A DNA stretch of 64,000 nt, taken from Hoplostethus atlanticus (lineage: Eukaryota > Chordata > Actinopteri > Trachichthyiformes > Trachichthyidae). Of the stretch, positions 45,267-56,164 are shown one piece after another. The stretch covers positions 4,159,001 to 4,223,000 of the forward strand of contig JAXDDX010000005.1 in NCBI GenBank assembly GCA_034670405.1, in the 5' to 3' direction. The notes beneath the pieces were generated by a model. The model was not told where the DNA came from and searched no databases. It worked only from the letters and a program-made list of their open reading frames with translations. The first letter of the stretch is position 1. Each line of letters starts with the position of its first letter. Both the position numbers and the translations under genes were made by a program.

Positions 45267-46018
45267 AATCATAAAATAAAAGCATTGAGCAATGCAATTG
45301 AGAGCTGGTCCTTAACTGAAAGACAGAGAAAGAGGCGGTGTAAAGCTATTTGATGATTGAGAGAGAGAGAGAATTTAAGGGACACAAAAGGATTACCGAT
45401 TGGCTGGTATGTAAATGTTTGGAGGGTAAAGAAAGAAAGTTGGAGTGGAGAGCGGTGCTCTGCTCCGTTTAAATCCCTTTGAACCTTTTGAATTGTCGTC
45501 ATTTAATGCACTAGGAATCCAGGTTGGGTAAAAGTCGCACTTAAACCATCAAACCTAACACTTTCAAAGGCCTAAGCCGTCAGGGAAAAACAGCAGTCAA
45601 CACCCGAGCTCCTCATCAGGATCAGGTTAGCCAGGAGAATTTAGAGCCATGTTAAAAAGGGACATCATGCTAGGTAGGAAATTAATTTCGGGGTGTTTTT
45701 GCAACATGGATGTTTGCGCTTGGTAGGTTGTCGGTCGGCGGGTTTTTGGGGGCGTAGAGGGCCAGGGCACCATGTGGCTGGTGTAAATCTGAGAGGCCCA
45801 GTGCTATGTCTATGTAGAGGGGTCAGTGGCTCCGGGGCCTCCATCACTCAGCAACCAGTGGCTCCTGATGTTTGGAGAATGGATTTACTGCCCCGTGGAC
45901 TCGCACAAATGCCAATCCCTCTCACCTGGCCGAGGTCCTTATGGGAAAGTAACAATAGGTAGGTCACATTGAATGTTTGACCAAATGCCAAACGGCACCT
46001 CAAAAATATTTGTTGCTG
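45267..46018. other. No recognisable gene
   Basis: Unique-looking sequence. The stretch at 45.68-45.96 kb is GC-balanced and repeat-free. Confidence 0.5.
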
Positions 46019-46021
46019 CTT

Positions 46022-46145
46022 TAACAAAGTTAAAGTTTATTTGGATAGCACCTTTATACACAATGGCAATTCAAAATGCTTCACATAAATACAGAATAAA
46101 ATAACATGAAATAGATAAAGAGCAAATGAAACAAGGCAAAAAAAG
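46022..46145 (-). repeat. Probable LINE-type 3' end fragment
   Basis: AAAGTTTATTTGGATAGCACC, then TTTATACACAATGGCAATTC and AAATGCTTCACATAAA match a phrase very common in fish genomes (TTTATTTGTATAGCACCTTT...AAAGTGCTTTACA), usually the reverse complement of a retroposon 3' end. Family not determined. Confidence 0.45.
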
Positions 46146-46188
46146 GATAACATTTCTTTTTTAAATGGAGGAATGAAGGAGTTTGATG

Positions 46189-46539
46189 ATACAAAGACTT
46201 TTTAAAATGTTTACCTTTTACAACAAAGACTTTTTAAAACTTTTACCTTTTACAACAAAGACTTTTTAAAGTGTTTACCTTTTACAACAAAGACTTTTTA
46301 AAACTTTTGCATTTTACAACAAAGACTTTTTAAAACGTGTACCCTTTGCAACAAAGACCTTTTACAATGTTCACCTTTTACAACAAATACTTTTTGAAAC
46401 GTTTACCTTTTACAACAAATACTTTTTGAAACGTTTACCTTTTACAACAAATACTTTTTGAAACGTTTACCTTTTACAATAAAGACTTTTTAAAACTTTT
46501 ACCTTTTACAACAAAGACTTTTTAAAACTTTTACATTTT
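46189..46539. repeat. 32-bp minisatellite, 11 units
   Basis: Eleven direct units of ACAACAAAGACTTTTT plus AAAACTTTTACCTTTT, starting at about 46189, 46220, 46252 and then every 32 bp to 46508. Units 7, 8 and 9 (46380-46475) are identical to one another and carry ACAAATACTTTTTGAAACG, while the outer units differ at a few positions, so the centre was homogenised or expanded last. No spacers. Confidence 0.95.
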
Positions 46540-46554
46540 AATCGAGGGTTAATG

Positions 46555-46765
46555 AGGAAAAGATTGCTGGTTTGAATCCCTGGAATGGAAATGGTGGGTG
46601 GGGGAAGTTAATAAGTAACACTCTCCCCTCCTGTAACAGTTGAGGTGCTCTTGAGCAAGGCACCTTAACCTCCAACCGCTGTGTTGTATCTGCTCAGCGA
46701 CCACCAGTAGAAGGCTGTGGTAGTACTGGGCAGCTCCCAGTCTCATGGAGCTCAGCTGAGTTTCC
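46555..46765 (+). mobile_element. tRNA-type SINE (second type)
   Basis: A box B-like GGTTTGAATCCC at ~46570 is followed by a body with GAGGTGCTCTTGAGCAAGGC and ACCTTAACCTCC, then CCACCAGTAGAAGG, GTACTGGGCAGCTCCCAG and CATGGAGCTCAGCTGA. The distal part matches the reverse-strand fragment at 1.46-1.56 kb, and the core matches 0.95 kb. Box A is weak. It sits directly between the minisatellite and the LINE end. Confidence 0.62.
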
Positions 46766-46974
46766 ATAGACAAATAGAGGTTAAAAAAATACTTTGCTGC
46801 GTAAGGGCCTTTGCTTTGGTCGATGTCTTCTGGTCAGCATCCAAAAGACACTGTCCTCTAGCCTGGGTTTCACCGAGGGTCAGCTATAGATTGAATGCTC
46901 TCATTCATCTTGTTCTATTTCCTCATTGCAGTTTTTCACACGCTCTCCCAGCGAGACACAGGAGAATTGTTTCT

Positions 46975-47525
46975 AATAATAATGACATTTGTGTGTGTGC
47001 AACAGGCTGCTCCACATGTTCTACCAGACTGTGGCGGCCAGTGCACTCTTCTTTGCTGTGGTATGTTGGGGAGGTGGCATCAAAGCAAAAGGATGCCAAC
47101 AGGATTAATAAACTGGTCAAGAAAGCTGGCTCGGTTGTGGGAGAGAGCCTGGGCAGCCTGGAGGAGGTGGCTGAGGGGAGGATGAGGTCTTTTTTGTGCC
47201 AACAGCCATCCGACTGTACAACGCTACCTCCAACATCAACCCCTGAGCCTGCTGCTTTCTTCTTGACCCCCCTTCCAGCAACACCCCCCCCCCCCACACA
47301 CACGTGTGTTGACCAAATTGGAAATTACACTAAGTTATTATTCCTTGCACTACTATTTTTTGTATATTTCTTTTTTTTGTATATTTTGAGGATCTTTTTT
47401 TATACAGTTTGTTGCCGCTAAATTTGTTTATTGTATAGTGTGCCTCTCTCTTGTTCTGTACTGCTGCATAACCACAATTTCCCCTTGGGGGCAATAAAGA
47501 GCTATCTAATCTAATCTAATCTAAT
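46975..47525 (+). mobile_element. CR1/Rex-like LINE 3' end (broken ORF2)
   Basis: Encodes the C-terminal part of a jockey-superfamily ORF2 protein: CNRLLHMFYQTVAASALFF, then AVVCWGGGIKAK, and after a one-base insertion KDANRINKLVKKAGSVVG and ESLGSLEEVAEGRM. An internal deletion of about 60 codons joins this to FFVPTAIRLYNATSNINP and a stop. The 3' UTR ends CAATTTCCCCTTGGGGGC, AATAAAGAGC, then a TCTAA pentamer tail. These lines and the tail are typical of abundant fish CR1/Rex1-like elements. The exact family is not certain. 5'-truncated, dead copy. Confidence 0.85.
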
Positions 47526-49265
47526 TTTTCGTCTCTGTTGGCACGGGCAAAGTTTAAATAACTCTCATTAGGAGTTGGCGGTCGATTGGCATCCCTTCTA
47601 TGTGACCAGACGGCAACCTGGCCCCGGCCTCGCACGCTAGGGGCCAAAACGGTGGCCAAGAGCACAAACTAAATATGACATCTAGTTGTATTTCGGGAGC
47701 AACATCATATTTGTTTTGAACCGTTCTCTGGTTGTCTGGACTCCTTACTTTTATCCCCCTGTTGACTTTGCTAATTTAAAGCTTGGACAAACACAGAAGG
47801 AGCCTAAACTGAGCTAAATTTAAATGCAGGGTTAGGGATAACTGACCGAGACAATGTGGATCAGTGAAGGATTTGATTGTTTTGGACTGAGCAGGGGATC
47901 TGGTGGAGAAAGGGGCGGGGGGGGGGGGGGTGACAGGCACGATTGATTACCCCGGAGGAGGGCCGAGTAAGGAGGATGGAAAGACCAGAGCTACTGAGAG
48001 ACTTCTGGGAAATCCGTATGATGAATCAAGAGCCTCACCTGTGGAATTTTTGATGTTTCTAAAAATAAACATAACGCTGTGAAATTATGGCGAGAATGCA
48101 CACCGAGCGAATCAATTTCCGCGTAATAAAACTGTATCTACAACCTAAAATGTCGATTAATCATATCCTGGCAGTTTTTATCACTTAAACAACCCAAAAA
48201 GTCAGAAATTTAATGCAACTTTCAAGCGTGTAAGCAGGAAGGAAGGTATGATCTTCATCTGGCAGCTGGTCAAAGAATTAGTGCGCAATGCTGCAGGATC
48301 ATGGAAAGTTTGTGAGAGGGGAGTACATTGGCGTACGTGTCTCCATCCTCAAGAGAATGAACCTTGTCACCAAGGTCTAACCGCCTGCGTCTGCTTGCCT
48401 GCGAAGTGAGAGTGAATAATCTGTGACTGTGTGTGTGTGTTAACATGTCTTTCAGCGTGAGCAAGCACCTAGTGTATGTAGACATTTTGGACTCCCCCCC
48501 CCCCCCACCACCATGCATCAGACAGGAAAGTTTTCAGTCGTCTCCCCTGGCCGGAATAACAGCGTGTCACCAAGCAGGTGGTCTGAGGTCAGCCGTTACT
48601 CTCTCAACACCCCGTAACTAAGAGGAGGACGCGACGGGAGGGAGGGAAAGTGAGATGCTTGGGGTTTTTTTTGTGTGCGGTGACAGCGTGAGGCTCCTCT
48701 AGTGGACACTGGGGGCCCATCTTAAAGTTATTAAGGGTGTAGAAGCATTTAAGCCCAACCGATATTTCCTGCATCGTGAAATGATTATACACGTGGAAAT
48801 TATGAGTGTTTTCACCGCCGTGATTCCCCTCGTCAAAGCAGGTGAAGATGTTTTTTCAGGCATCTGGTTGCCGGGCTAAGGTTTCGCTTGTTCTCCGCCG
48901 TCATTAAAAAACCCTGTGATTACCCTCTCGGGGGGTCAGGACCTTTCACCCTCGTCCAATAGAAGCCCCTACTCAACAACACCCACTCCACCGAATGCCG
49001 ATTACCTTTCAGAAGTGAGACATTTATTCAGGCCCACTCGATTATACTGTAGGTTTGAGCACAGGATGGGTAAAATACCAGCCAATCAGAAACTTTCAAA
49101 AAGAACAGATCTATTCCTCAGTGTGGAATTGGATGTGACCTAAGAGGTCAGTCGTATTGCCTGAAGGTGCCACGGTGCAGTTATCCCCTCTATGTGCCCC
49201 GCTGATTGAGTAGCGTTAACACCAGATTCTGTCAATCAACACCATTAGGGAAGTTACTGACATAT
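47526..49265. other. No recognisable gene
   Basis: Unique-looking sequence with a G run at 47.92 kb and a C run at 48.50 kb. The block 48.06-48.18 kb is repeat-free and AT/GC balanced. Confidence 0.5.
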
Positions 49266-49269
49266 GTAG

Positions 49270-49727
49270 TTTTTGGACCGCAGGAACTATGCAGGAATTT
49301 AGTACTATTGGTACTTAGTTCCAGGAACGTCGACCTTTCCGACCGGGGGAACTAGCCCCGAAGAGGTTGCTCTTGGATAGTTCCCTAAAAAGTTCCTGCT
49401 AGCGAGGTAGTACTTTTTGGGGGACCAGGAACCATTGGGGCGGAGTTAATTAGTCAATACAAGTTATGCCATTTTTAAATACCGGCTTAAATACCAGCTT
49501 GTTCAATCTCTATTTCAACTTCAGCACGTCTAGTTTCCAAAAAGCGATTCTAATATTATGTTCATACCAAAGCAGTGTTGGAGCAAACCGTAGAATTTGA
49601 AGTTTCACTTTGGTTTTCCCAGCAGGAGGCTCTGCTGGATTGAGTGCTGTGCTACTGGTCGAGATGACGAGATGCTCCTCAGGCGTTAGAGATCGATTAA
49701 GTACCCAAGTTCCTGCGGTCGGAAAAA
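49270..49727. repeat. MITE with inverted termini, 458 bp (family G)
   Basis: The left end TTTTTGGACCGCAGGAACT pairs with the right end AGTTCCTGCGGTCGGAAAAA, with one mismatch and one shift over ~19 bp. Further AGGAAC/GTTCC words repeat inside in both orientations. No coding potential. No exact target duplication was found. Superfamily uncertain; a PIF/Harbinger affiliation is possible from memory of similar fish repeats. Confidence 0.75.
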
Positions 49728-51540
49728 GCCTATACTGTCAGCATAGACGATATCAGACTGGTAGCTAACTGAATGGGAGTTTGGAAAATGCAGGTGCTAA
49801 AGGAATAATTCAAACCATAACCTTTGGTCATGTACACTACACTGCAGTACAGGTCTCTGGTGCAGGTTCATTTGAGGACCCAGCACGGGGTTAATGGGTG
49901 GGCCATCTGTGGAATGGGTGAGTGCCCTCCAGGATAGGAAGGCAGGATAGGATGGCAATAGGGGTGGGGTGGGGGGGGCATCCATTTATGCTGCACGGCC
50001 ATCTGTCTGTTTGGAGAACTGGTGCCAAAGCTCTCAGAAACAGGATGGGTAGTGTTTTCACACCTGGGAAATTTACGGAGCCTACTGAGGAAGGGAGACA
50101 CATTTTTCATATGTGTGCGTTTGTTGTGCTGCCATGTGTTTGTGAATGTATGCATGTATTTATGTATGGGGGGGGGGGGGGGGGGGGGCAGGATGGGACT
50201 TAGACACTGACACAATTCCATAAACGATAATGCGACAGTGGTGGAGTTGCTAACTGAGTCGGTACGGGATGGAAGTAGAGGAAAGCCACAGACATATGTC
50301 TTTGATTTGCAATGCGATATTATCGGGGGAAGCTTGTTCAACACTTACAGTGAAACACTTTATGACGTTCTGAAGCAGACTGGTATGACATATTGGGGAC
50401 TGCACATTATTGCAACAGAGTACACATTGTACCCAGGGTACAGATGAACAAACTCTCACAGATGCATCATCCTGATCATCATAGTCGCCTCTTATTAGAC
50501 ATATGGACAATTCCACAATGTCACGTCGATGTGGCCTCCAAAGTCAGGAACGAAGAAAAACAGCATACCTTACCACCATGCATTTTTTGAGTTTATCCCC
50601 AATGGGGTTTGAAACAGTTTTCCGGAGCATCCGGGTAGAGTTTTTTCAACCCACTGAAAAACACATAATCGTTCAAATGAGGTTAAAGCATGGAAATCAC
50701 CGCAATTGGAGTCACAAGGGTTTCACGTGACAACTGCGATGAAGCAATGGCATATTGTACGGCATTGCAACACACTCCACTTAACACATATGGTTATTTT
50801 TATGGATGGATATTACTTGCAAATATCCAAACACAGGCATGCAAAGCCATTAGCTCTATGTCAAACCTCTATGAAAAGATCAGCATTCTTTCTTTGATTA
50901 AGGGTTCAATATTTACATTCTTGCTTGCTGCGGAATTGTGTAAGGTCGGTTTGACTGCAGGTACTTGATCAACCACTCGTCGAGCTTTTCATTTCAATAT
51001 CATAAAGGGCTTTCTCCTGTGGAATTTATTATGTGACACATTTCGGGCAATGAATATGAACAGTCAATATGGCCTTTTCTCTGCAACCTCTGTGCACTTG
51101 CATGTCTGCGTGAATACATGTGCACACCAGGGCTGCGCACAGACATTTGGAGGGGCAGGGGCTCGAGTCAACAAAAAAGGCATCCTTTCGACCCCCCCCC
51201 CACCCCACCCCCCATGTGATCCCCCGTACACCACCAGGATGCATTCAGGGTCCTGCAGATGTCGGGCGGTACACATCAAACACGGTGTCTCGGATCAATC
51301 CGTCGAGATAGAATCTGTACTCTCACACTGCAAGGTAATCTGCACTGACCATCGGTCCTGACCCGGGCCTGGAACTGGGATATCGGGTGGACTGTGACGT
51401 GTTGGAGCGCTTGTACGGGCCCCGGTTAGCTGGTTGTGCCTGTTGAATCCAGGTCAGTGTGTTAAAATAAACAATGTTCACGACAATGAGGGACCAGAAC
51501 CGGTTCAATTAGGTCATTGCAGTTGGCCACACAGGGGAAC
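49728..51540. other. No recognisable gene; G run
   Basis: A run of about 23 G at 50167-50189 and C-rich patches at 51.19-51.22 kb. Several overlapping short frames, none with a recognisable domain. Confidence 0.5.
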
Positions 51541-51546
51541 GATGAA

Positions 51547-51595
51547 GCCACACACACACGCAAACACACAACCACACACAACCACACACACACAA

Positions 51596-51630
<35 letters not shown>
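51547..51630. repeat. (CA)n microsatellite, interrupted
   Basis: CA units broken by CAACCACA words. The following word AAAGCCTGGAA recurs after the next (CA)n at 51.79 kb. Confidence 0.93.
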
Positions 51631-51707
51631 GCCTGGAAACAGTTTTTTCTGCACTAATTGTCTCACAGCACTTTTTTTCTCATTCTCTCCCTGTTCTCTC
51701 TCTGTCA

Positions 51708-51763
<56 letters not shown>

Positions 51764-51786
51764 ACACCCACACACACACTCAAACA
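51708..51786. repeat. (CA)n microsatellite, second of a pair
   Basis: Long CA run followed by CAAAGCCTGGAA, as after the tract at 51.55 kb. The pair of tracts plus flanking word looks like a ~160-bp duplication. Confidence 0.9.
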
Positions 51787-51789
51787 CAA

Positions 51790-52630
51790 AGCCTGGAAGC
51801 ATGTTTTTTTTTCTCTATAAGCAAAGTAAAATCATTCCATTTAATTTCAGATAAGAAACAATCATTAATGTAAACCCACCTAAGCTGACATAAATCTTTA
51901 TAAATCTCATAAATCTTATATGTTACATGAGTACTGGGTATTTTAAGGAAAATAAAAGCAAAAATGAATGCTTTTCTGGAAATATAACAGATTTTTGTTA
52001 ATAGTGGTGGTTGTCTTATGATATAGTTCATCTACTTTGTTATTTACCACTACATCACTGGGTGCAGTAGTAGACAGTGGCCAACCCATCGATAGCATGA
52101 ACTACATTAGTTCTACCAATGGTTTAAAGGCAAAGGGATTCAAAGGCAACTTGAGTTCCAGCAAGTACTAGGAGAGACAAAAAAAAACAAATACACAAAA
52201 ACACTTGACCTTAAGTGCCACCAAAGTCCCTATTGCCTTATTCTGTGCAAGCTTGTACGCTATTGTAACTCAAGTGTTGACAGCCACTCATTTAGGCCTC
52301 TACTGTGCTTCCAACTATCTACTAGAGTTTGTCTCTTTCAATGTCGACAACAACGTTGCATTGTGTTGGTTTGGTTTTCGAGAAACAGCAGTTAGTTTTA
52401 GAGTGGGCAACTTTTCTACTTTTTATTTCCTCTGTCTGTCTTCAGCTGCCTTATCAACATTGTAAATAGTATATCCACAAAACAGCACATGGTGAGAAAA
52501 ATAACACATGGCTCAACTGGGTGAGGGGACCAGAGAAAGAAAAGGGGAAAAATAACGTAACCAGTGTTAGATGGACAGATGGACCACAGTGTAGAGACTT
52601 TGCAGTTGTGCCGCAAAAATGTCCCAGCAT
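51790..52630. other. No recognisable gene
   Basis: AT-rich unique-looking sequence. A 137-codon frame starts at 52521 but shows no domain or splice context. Confidence 0.45.
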
Positions 52631-52633
52631 GCT

Positions 52634-52693
52634 AGCTGGCTCCATCATGGAGGTCCACTGGAGAATTAGCTGTGCACAAATAATGTCTAAATA
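52634..52693 (+). repeat. Left arm of a 2.5-kb-spaced inverted repeat
   Basis: AGCTGGCTCCATCATGGAGG, TCCACTGGAGAATTAGCTGT and the following ~20 bp match the reverse complement of 55193-55250 with about eight differences. Probably two copies of one transposon end in opposite orientation. Confidence 0.75.
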
Positions 52694-53048
52694 TAAAAGA
52701 TATAATGCAGCGTTATCTGACTACACTAGTGTCGATGTTTTATTAAGTGTGCAACAGTCGCCTAACGTAGTGTTGGCTGCATTGTTTCAGTCGGGAATCA
52801 GGCTAGCTATCTCGTACACTGACGTAGCTCACCAGGATCTAAGGTGTTATTTTTCATTCATAACATGTGACAACACCCTGGTTAAGGTGAGTAGGGTTAT
52901 CTTTGACAGTACCAATGGTCGTTTTTGTAGGTAATGTAGACTAGTAATGTTAATGTTTAATATTCAAAACGTTGCAACGATTAAGCTAAGCTAATGGCTA
53001 ACAAAAACCCTAACCAATACATGTAACCCTAACCCAAGGATCATCTAG

Positions 53049-53193
53049 GGATCAAAGAACAGCCAATCAGGGAAGTGGGCCAATCAAAAGACAGAGGAGC
53101 CCCTCTGAGTCCAACTAGCCCACCCACAACTCTCTATAACAAACGGTTCAAAAGTTATTAAGGATCAAAGAACAGCCAATCAGGAGAGTGGGC
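53049..53193 (+). repeat. Duplicated 32-bp block, 113 bp apart
   Basis: GGATCAAAGAACAGCCAATC followed by AGG(G/A)-AGTGGG occurs at 53049-53080 and again at 53162-53193. CCAATC boxes occur three times in this short span. Confidence 0.85.
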
Positions 53194-53370
53194 GGGGCTT
53201 GGCTCAGGAGAGGTCTTAATTAAGAATTATTTACAGTTATTAATTTGCACACTTTTATATAGCTAAATCAGTGGTTTTCAATCCTGTGTCATCCAGGCCC
53301 TGGAGTATGCAGGTTTTCATTCCAACCAATCACTACAGCAGCTGATTTCACTGATTGACTCTCTGGTTGA

Positions 53371-53770
53371 ATCAAATCAAATCACATTTATTTGTATAGC
53401 CCTTAATCACCGTTACAGTCTCAAAGGGCTTTGCAGTGCCCAATGTGTGAAAACAATAAATGGTTAGTACACAACATCCCCCAGCCTTGGACCCTCACAG
53501 AGGACAAGGAAAAACTCCCACAAAACCTTTTAGGGAAAAATTGGAAGAAACATTGGGAGGGGCTACTCAGAGAGGGATCCCCCTACCAGGATGGTCGGGC
53601 GTGCAATAGATGCCGAGTTTGGGCAAGCAGCGTAAACACAGTGCATAAAAGTTTATTTGGGTGGGAAATCCAGATCTGGTGTGGGGCATCACAGCAAACA
53701 GCAGCTCAGTCAGCGTCATCGTAGGACTAGGCGGCCACGCAGACGCCAACATAGCCCTGATACAGAACCC
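53371..53770 (-). mobile_element. Retroposon 3' end inserted in the hAT-like element
   Basis: ATCAAATCAAATCACATTTA then TTTGTATAGCCCTTAATCACC, CTCAAAGGGCTTTGCAG, GACAAGGAAAAACTCCC, CTTTTAGGGAAAAATTGG and GAGGGATCCCCCT match a repeat that is extremely common in fish. Read in reverse it ends in a (GATTT)n-like tail, consistent with a LINE-type 3' end. Family not named with confidence. The inner limit is approximate. Confidence 0.7.
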
Positions 53771-54046
53771 TTTGGGAGTCTTTCATCATATGGCTGTTTA
53801 CCTCTCCCAGAGGGCCCTGTCCTGCTCCATTGACTTTTTACCGCACGAAAGTCAGCGAGCCCGAGTAACGAAACCAATACGTTGAATTTCACTTCCCTAA
53901 ACAGATTTCTGTAATCCTTCAACTGTTGTTGGTGGCACGGGCTACATCTCCTATGCACAAATAAACTTTTATACTTTGTTAAAGACAGGTATACTCCAAC
54001 ATTTCCATTGTAATGAAATCCAAGTTGGCTGACAGACGCCTCAAAC

Positions 54047-54117
54047 TCTTCTTCGGCACTTTGTGTCTGCGCAATATGGACGCTGCTCATTGCGCGGACG
54101 CAAAGTGCCGAAGAAGA
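54047..54117. repeat. 29-bp-stem inverted repeat
   Basis: TCTTCTTCGGCACTTTGTGT plus CTGCGCAAT pairs with ATTGCGCGGACG plus CAAAGTGCCGAAGAAGA across a 13-base loop, with two or three mismatches. Lies near the right end of the hAT-like element. Confidence 0.88.
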
Positions 54118-54239
54118 GTCAGCCCTCCTTCAACAACGGTTGAAGGTGTGCTAATCAGTGGAATCAGATGCTGTAGTGTTTGGTTGGATTCAAAACCTGC
54201 AGACTCTGGGGCCTTGATGGTAGAAAACCACTGGTCTAA

Positions 54240-55190
54240 TACTGAATACTGGCTATCAGCATCAGGAGGTGTAGGGTCTCATTGGGTGGGAGATATACTC
54301 CAGAGGTTGAGCTGTACTCAATCTACCCGCTCCACCAGAGTAGGCTGCTGTGGTTCCCTGGCTTGGCAGCCGGCCGACCAGAGGAGTATCCTGACCACAG
54401 CCAATGGCCAGAGAAAGCGCTTCTCTCAACAGCTGTGACTCACCACTTTCACCCTTCCTTCCTGCGTCTGCCCTAATCAAAACCTGCTGTACATCGATGA
54501 GTAACGGCGTGTGTTAAATAGATTACGTTGTTTTGTTGGTTTTTTTTACGTTGGAGAGAACGAGAGGGTCGGTGACTAGACGGAGTTATGCAACATCTCA
54601 GAGGTGTTGAGCAGCTACGAGTCAGTAAGATTGTCTAGCTGAACCACAGTGTAAATGGATTTCAAGTTGTCATCATGAGTCTATACTGACTATACGTGGC
54701 CAGACAGTACAGATCAAAGCTCTTGCCCACACTTTACAATTCCATCAAGGTAACTAAACCACGTTATAGACGGGGCAGTGACTTCACTGCTGCTCTGTTG
54801 CTTTAAAGGTTTATTTTGTAATTAGGGAGATTGAGTCACGGCAGATAGCTGTGTGATGTCCACACTTATAGAGGGCTTTGGCCATATTGGAGGTCAACAG
54901 AACTGAATGATCTAGTACAAGCTAGCGTTAGCAGTGACTAGTAGTCACGGTGTTAACATGAACTAAATTAGCCTGCTGGCTAGTTAGCTAGCTAACAGTT
55001 TGTTCAGGTTCACTGACACTTCTCAAGCTCCAACTCTACTTTTGGAGTAGAGACTAGGACTAAAGACAAGGCAGTTTACTGAGTCACAGTAACCTACATT
55101 TGGAAACAAATCTACCTGATCACACTATTCACTTTTACTGAGAATTAGTTACTGATTTGACCGGCACCCACAACACAGCAATCTTTCTGG
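54240..55190. other. No recognisable gene
   Basis: Unique-looking sequence. GCTAGC-rich words at 54.96-55.00 kb. Confidence 0.5.
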
Positions 55191-55192
55191 TG

Positions 55193-55250
55193 TATTTAGG
55201 CATTATTTATACACAGCCAATTCTCTAGTGGACCTCCATGATGGAGCTGG
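55193..55250 (-). repeat. Right arm of the 2.5-kb-spaced inverted repeat
   Basis: Reverse complement of 52634-52693 with about eight differences (see that entry). Similarity does not extend on either side. Confidence 0.75.
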
Positions 55251-56094
55251 ATGTGGTTGATAGAAGATTTACAGCAGATCCAGTACAATGGGTCAAAGTA
55301 CCTCTTTTCTGCGATGAATCCTGCAGACGAGCTAAACAAACAAGGGTTTCCACGGCGGGGCCCAGTGGATTTAACTGGAATATCATAATCCTGAACAACT
55401 GTGTTAGTCCGCATCCTCCCATGTCAGCGAGACAGAGGGTGGCCTTATTCTGCTGCAGCACAGCTGGATGCATGCACACAAAGCACGAGCAAGCACGCAT
55501 AAGCATCTGTGGGAACACACACGCATACGTATACAGGACATGGATAAACACACACAGATGCAAACCCATGTGCACGCTCATAAAACACACACAAAAACAC
55601 ACACCTCATTTTTTCACAGCGGGACCTTCCTATTTCCTCTTTCTGCCAGCGCCTTTGACCTCCCAGTACAGTTCCCATTGTAACACACACAGTCACAATT
55701 ACGTTTTTCTGATAATCTTTCCTTGTATTTCGACTTGATCATAACCTGGATTCATAGCTGAATTAGATTAGATTAGATTATTGGAACCTTTTCCCATCTG
55801 GTTCGACGATTTGAACGGGCAACCCTCACACCTCTAGGCCTCTAAGAATGGAGCACAGAAGAAGGTATGAAAGTCCACCGGGACGTGTATAAAAACAGTT
55901 AACCCATTGTTTTACAGCTTGGCTGATTGGTAAAATAAAATTGATCAATTAAAAAAAACAACCTACGAGAGGCGGAGAGATCCAGAGCCTTGTATCCAGT
56001 CAGGCTACAGCAGGTTTGTTAGCACAGCTGAGCTGCAGCACTCAACACGTGTTAGCTGTCACACCAGCCATTGTCCTCAGGGTGATTGATGTTA

Positions 56095-56096
<2 letters not shown>
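55251..56096. other. No recognisable gene
   Basis: Contains a TTAGA pentamer run at 55755-55775, possibly the tail of a nearly lost reverse-strand LINE end, and short CA-rich patches at 55.51-55.61 kb. Confidence 0.45.
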
Positions 56097-56147
<51 letters not shown>

Positions 56148-56154
56148 ACACACA
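56097..56154. repeat. (CA)n microsatellite
   Basis: About 22 CA units, then a CAGACA break and more CA. It borders a family A copy. Confidence 0.95.
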
Positions 56155-56164
56155 GGGAGGATGC

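Larger units (their letters stand above)
53269..54233. mobile_element. hAT-like non-autonomous element, split by a retroposon end
   Basis: The left end starts CAGTGGTTTTCAATCC. The right end, reversed, starts CAGTGGTTTTCTACC. The two ends stay similar for about 100 bp (CCAGGCCCTGGAGTATGCAG versus AAGGCCCCAGAGTCTGCAG, then CACTACAGCA). CAGTGGTTnTC is a classic hAT terminus. The expected 8-bp target duplication is not convincing (only CTAA shared). The inside holds a retroposon-type insert and a strong hairpin. No transposase frame. Confidence 0.78.

Noticed and set aside
46189-46539. CRISPR-like array of regular direct repeats
   Set aside because: The 32-bp units are directly adjacent with no spacers, and the context is a vertebrate genome. 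It is a minisatellite.
46717-47421. 234-codon forward frame as a host gene
   Set aside because: It starts in SINE sequence and passes out of frame through the CR1-like LINE ORF2. Only the KDANRINKLVKKAG part is genuine LINE coding.
50167-50189. G-quadruplex regulatory element at the long G run
   Set aside because: A plain mononucleotide run in a region with many such tracts. No gene or promoter nearby to give it a role.
52521-52934. 137-codon forward frame
   Set aside because: Part of it lies over the inverted-repeat arm at 52.63 kb. No domain recognised, so it is more likely repeat-derived or chance.
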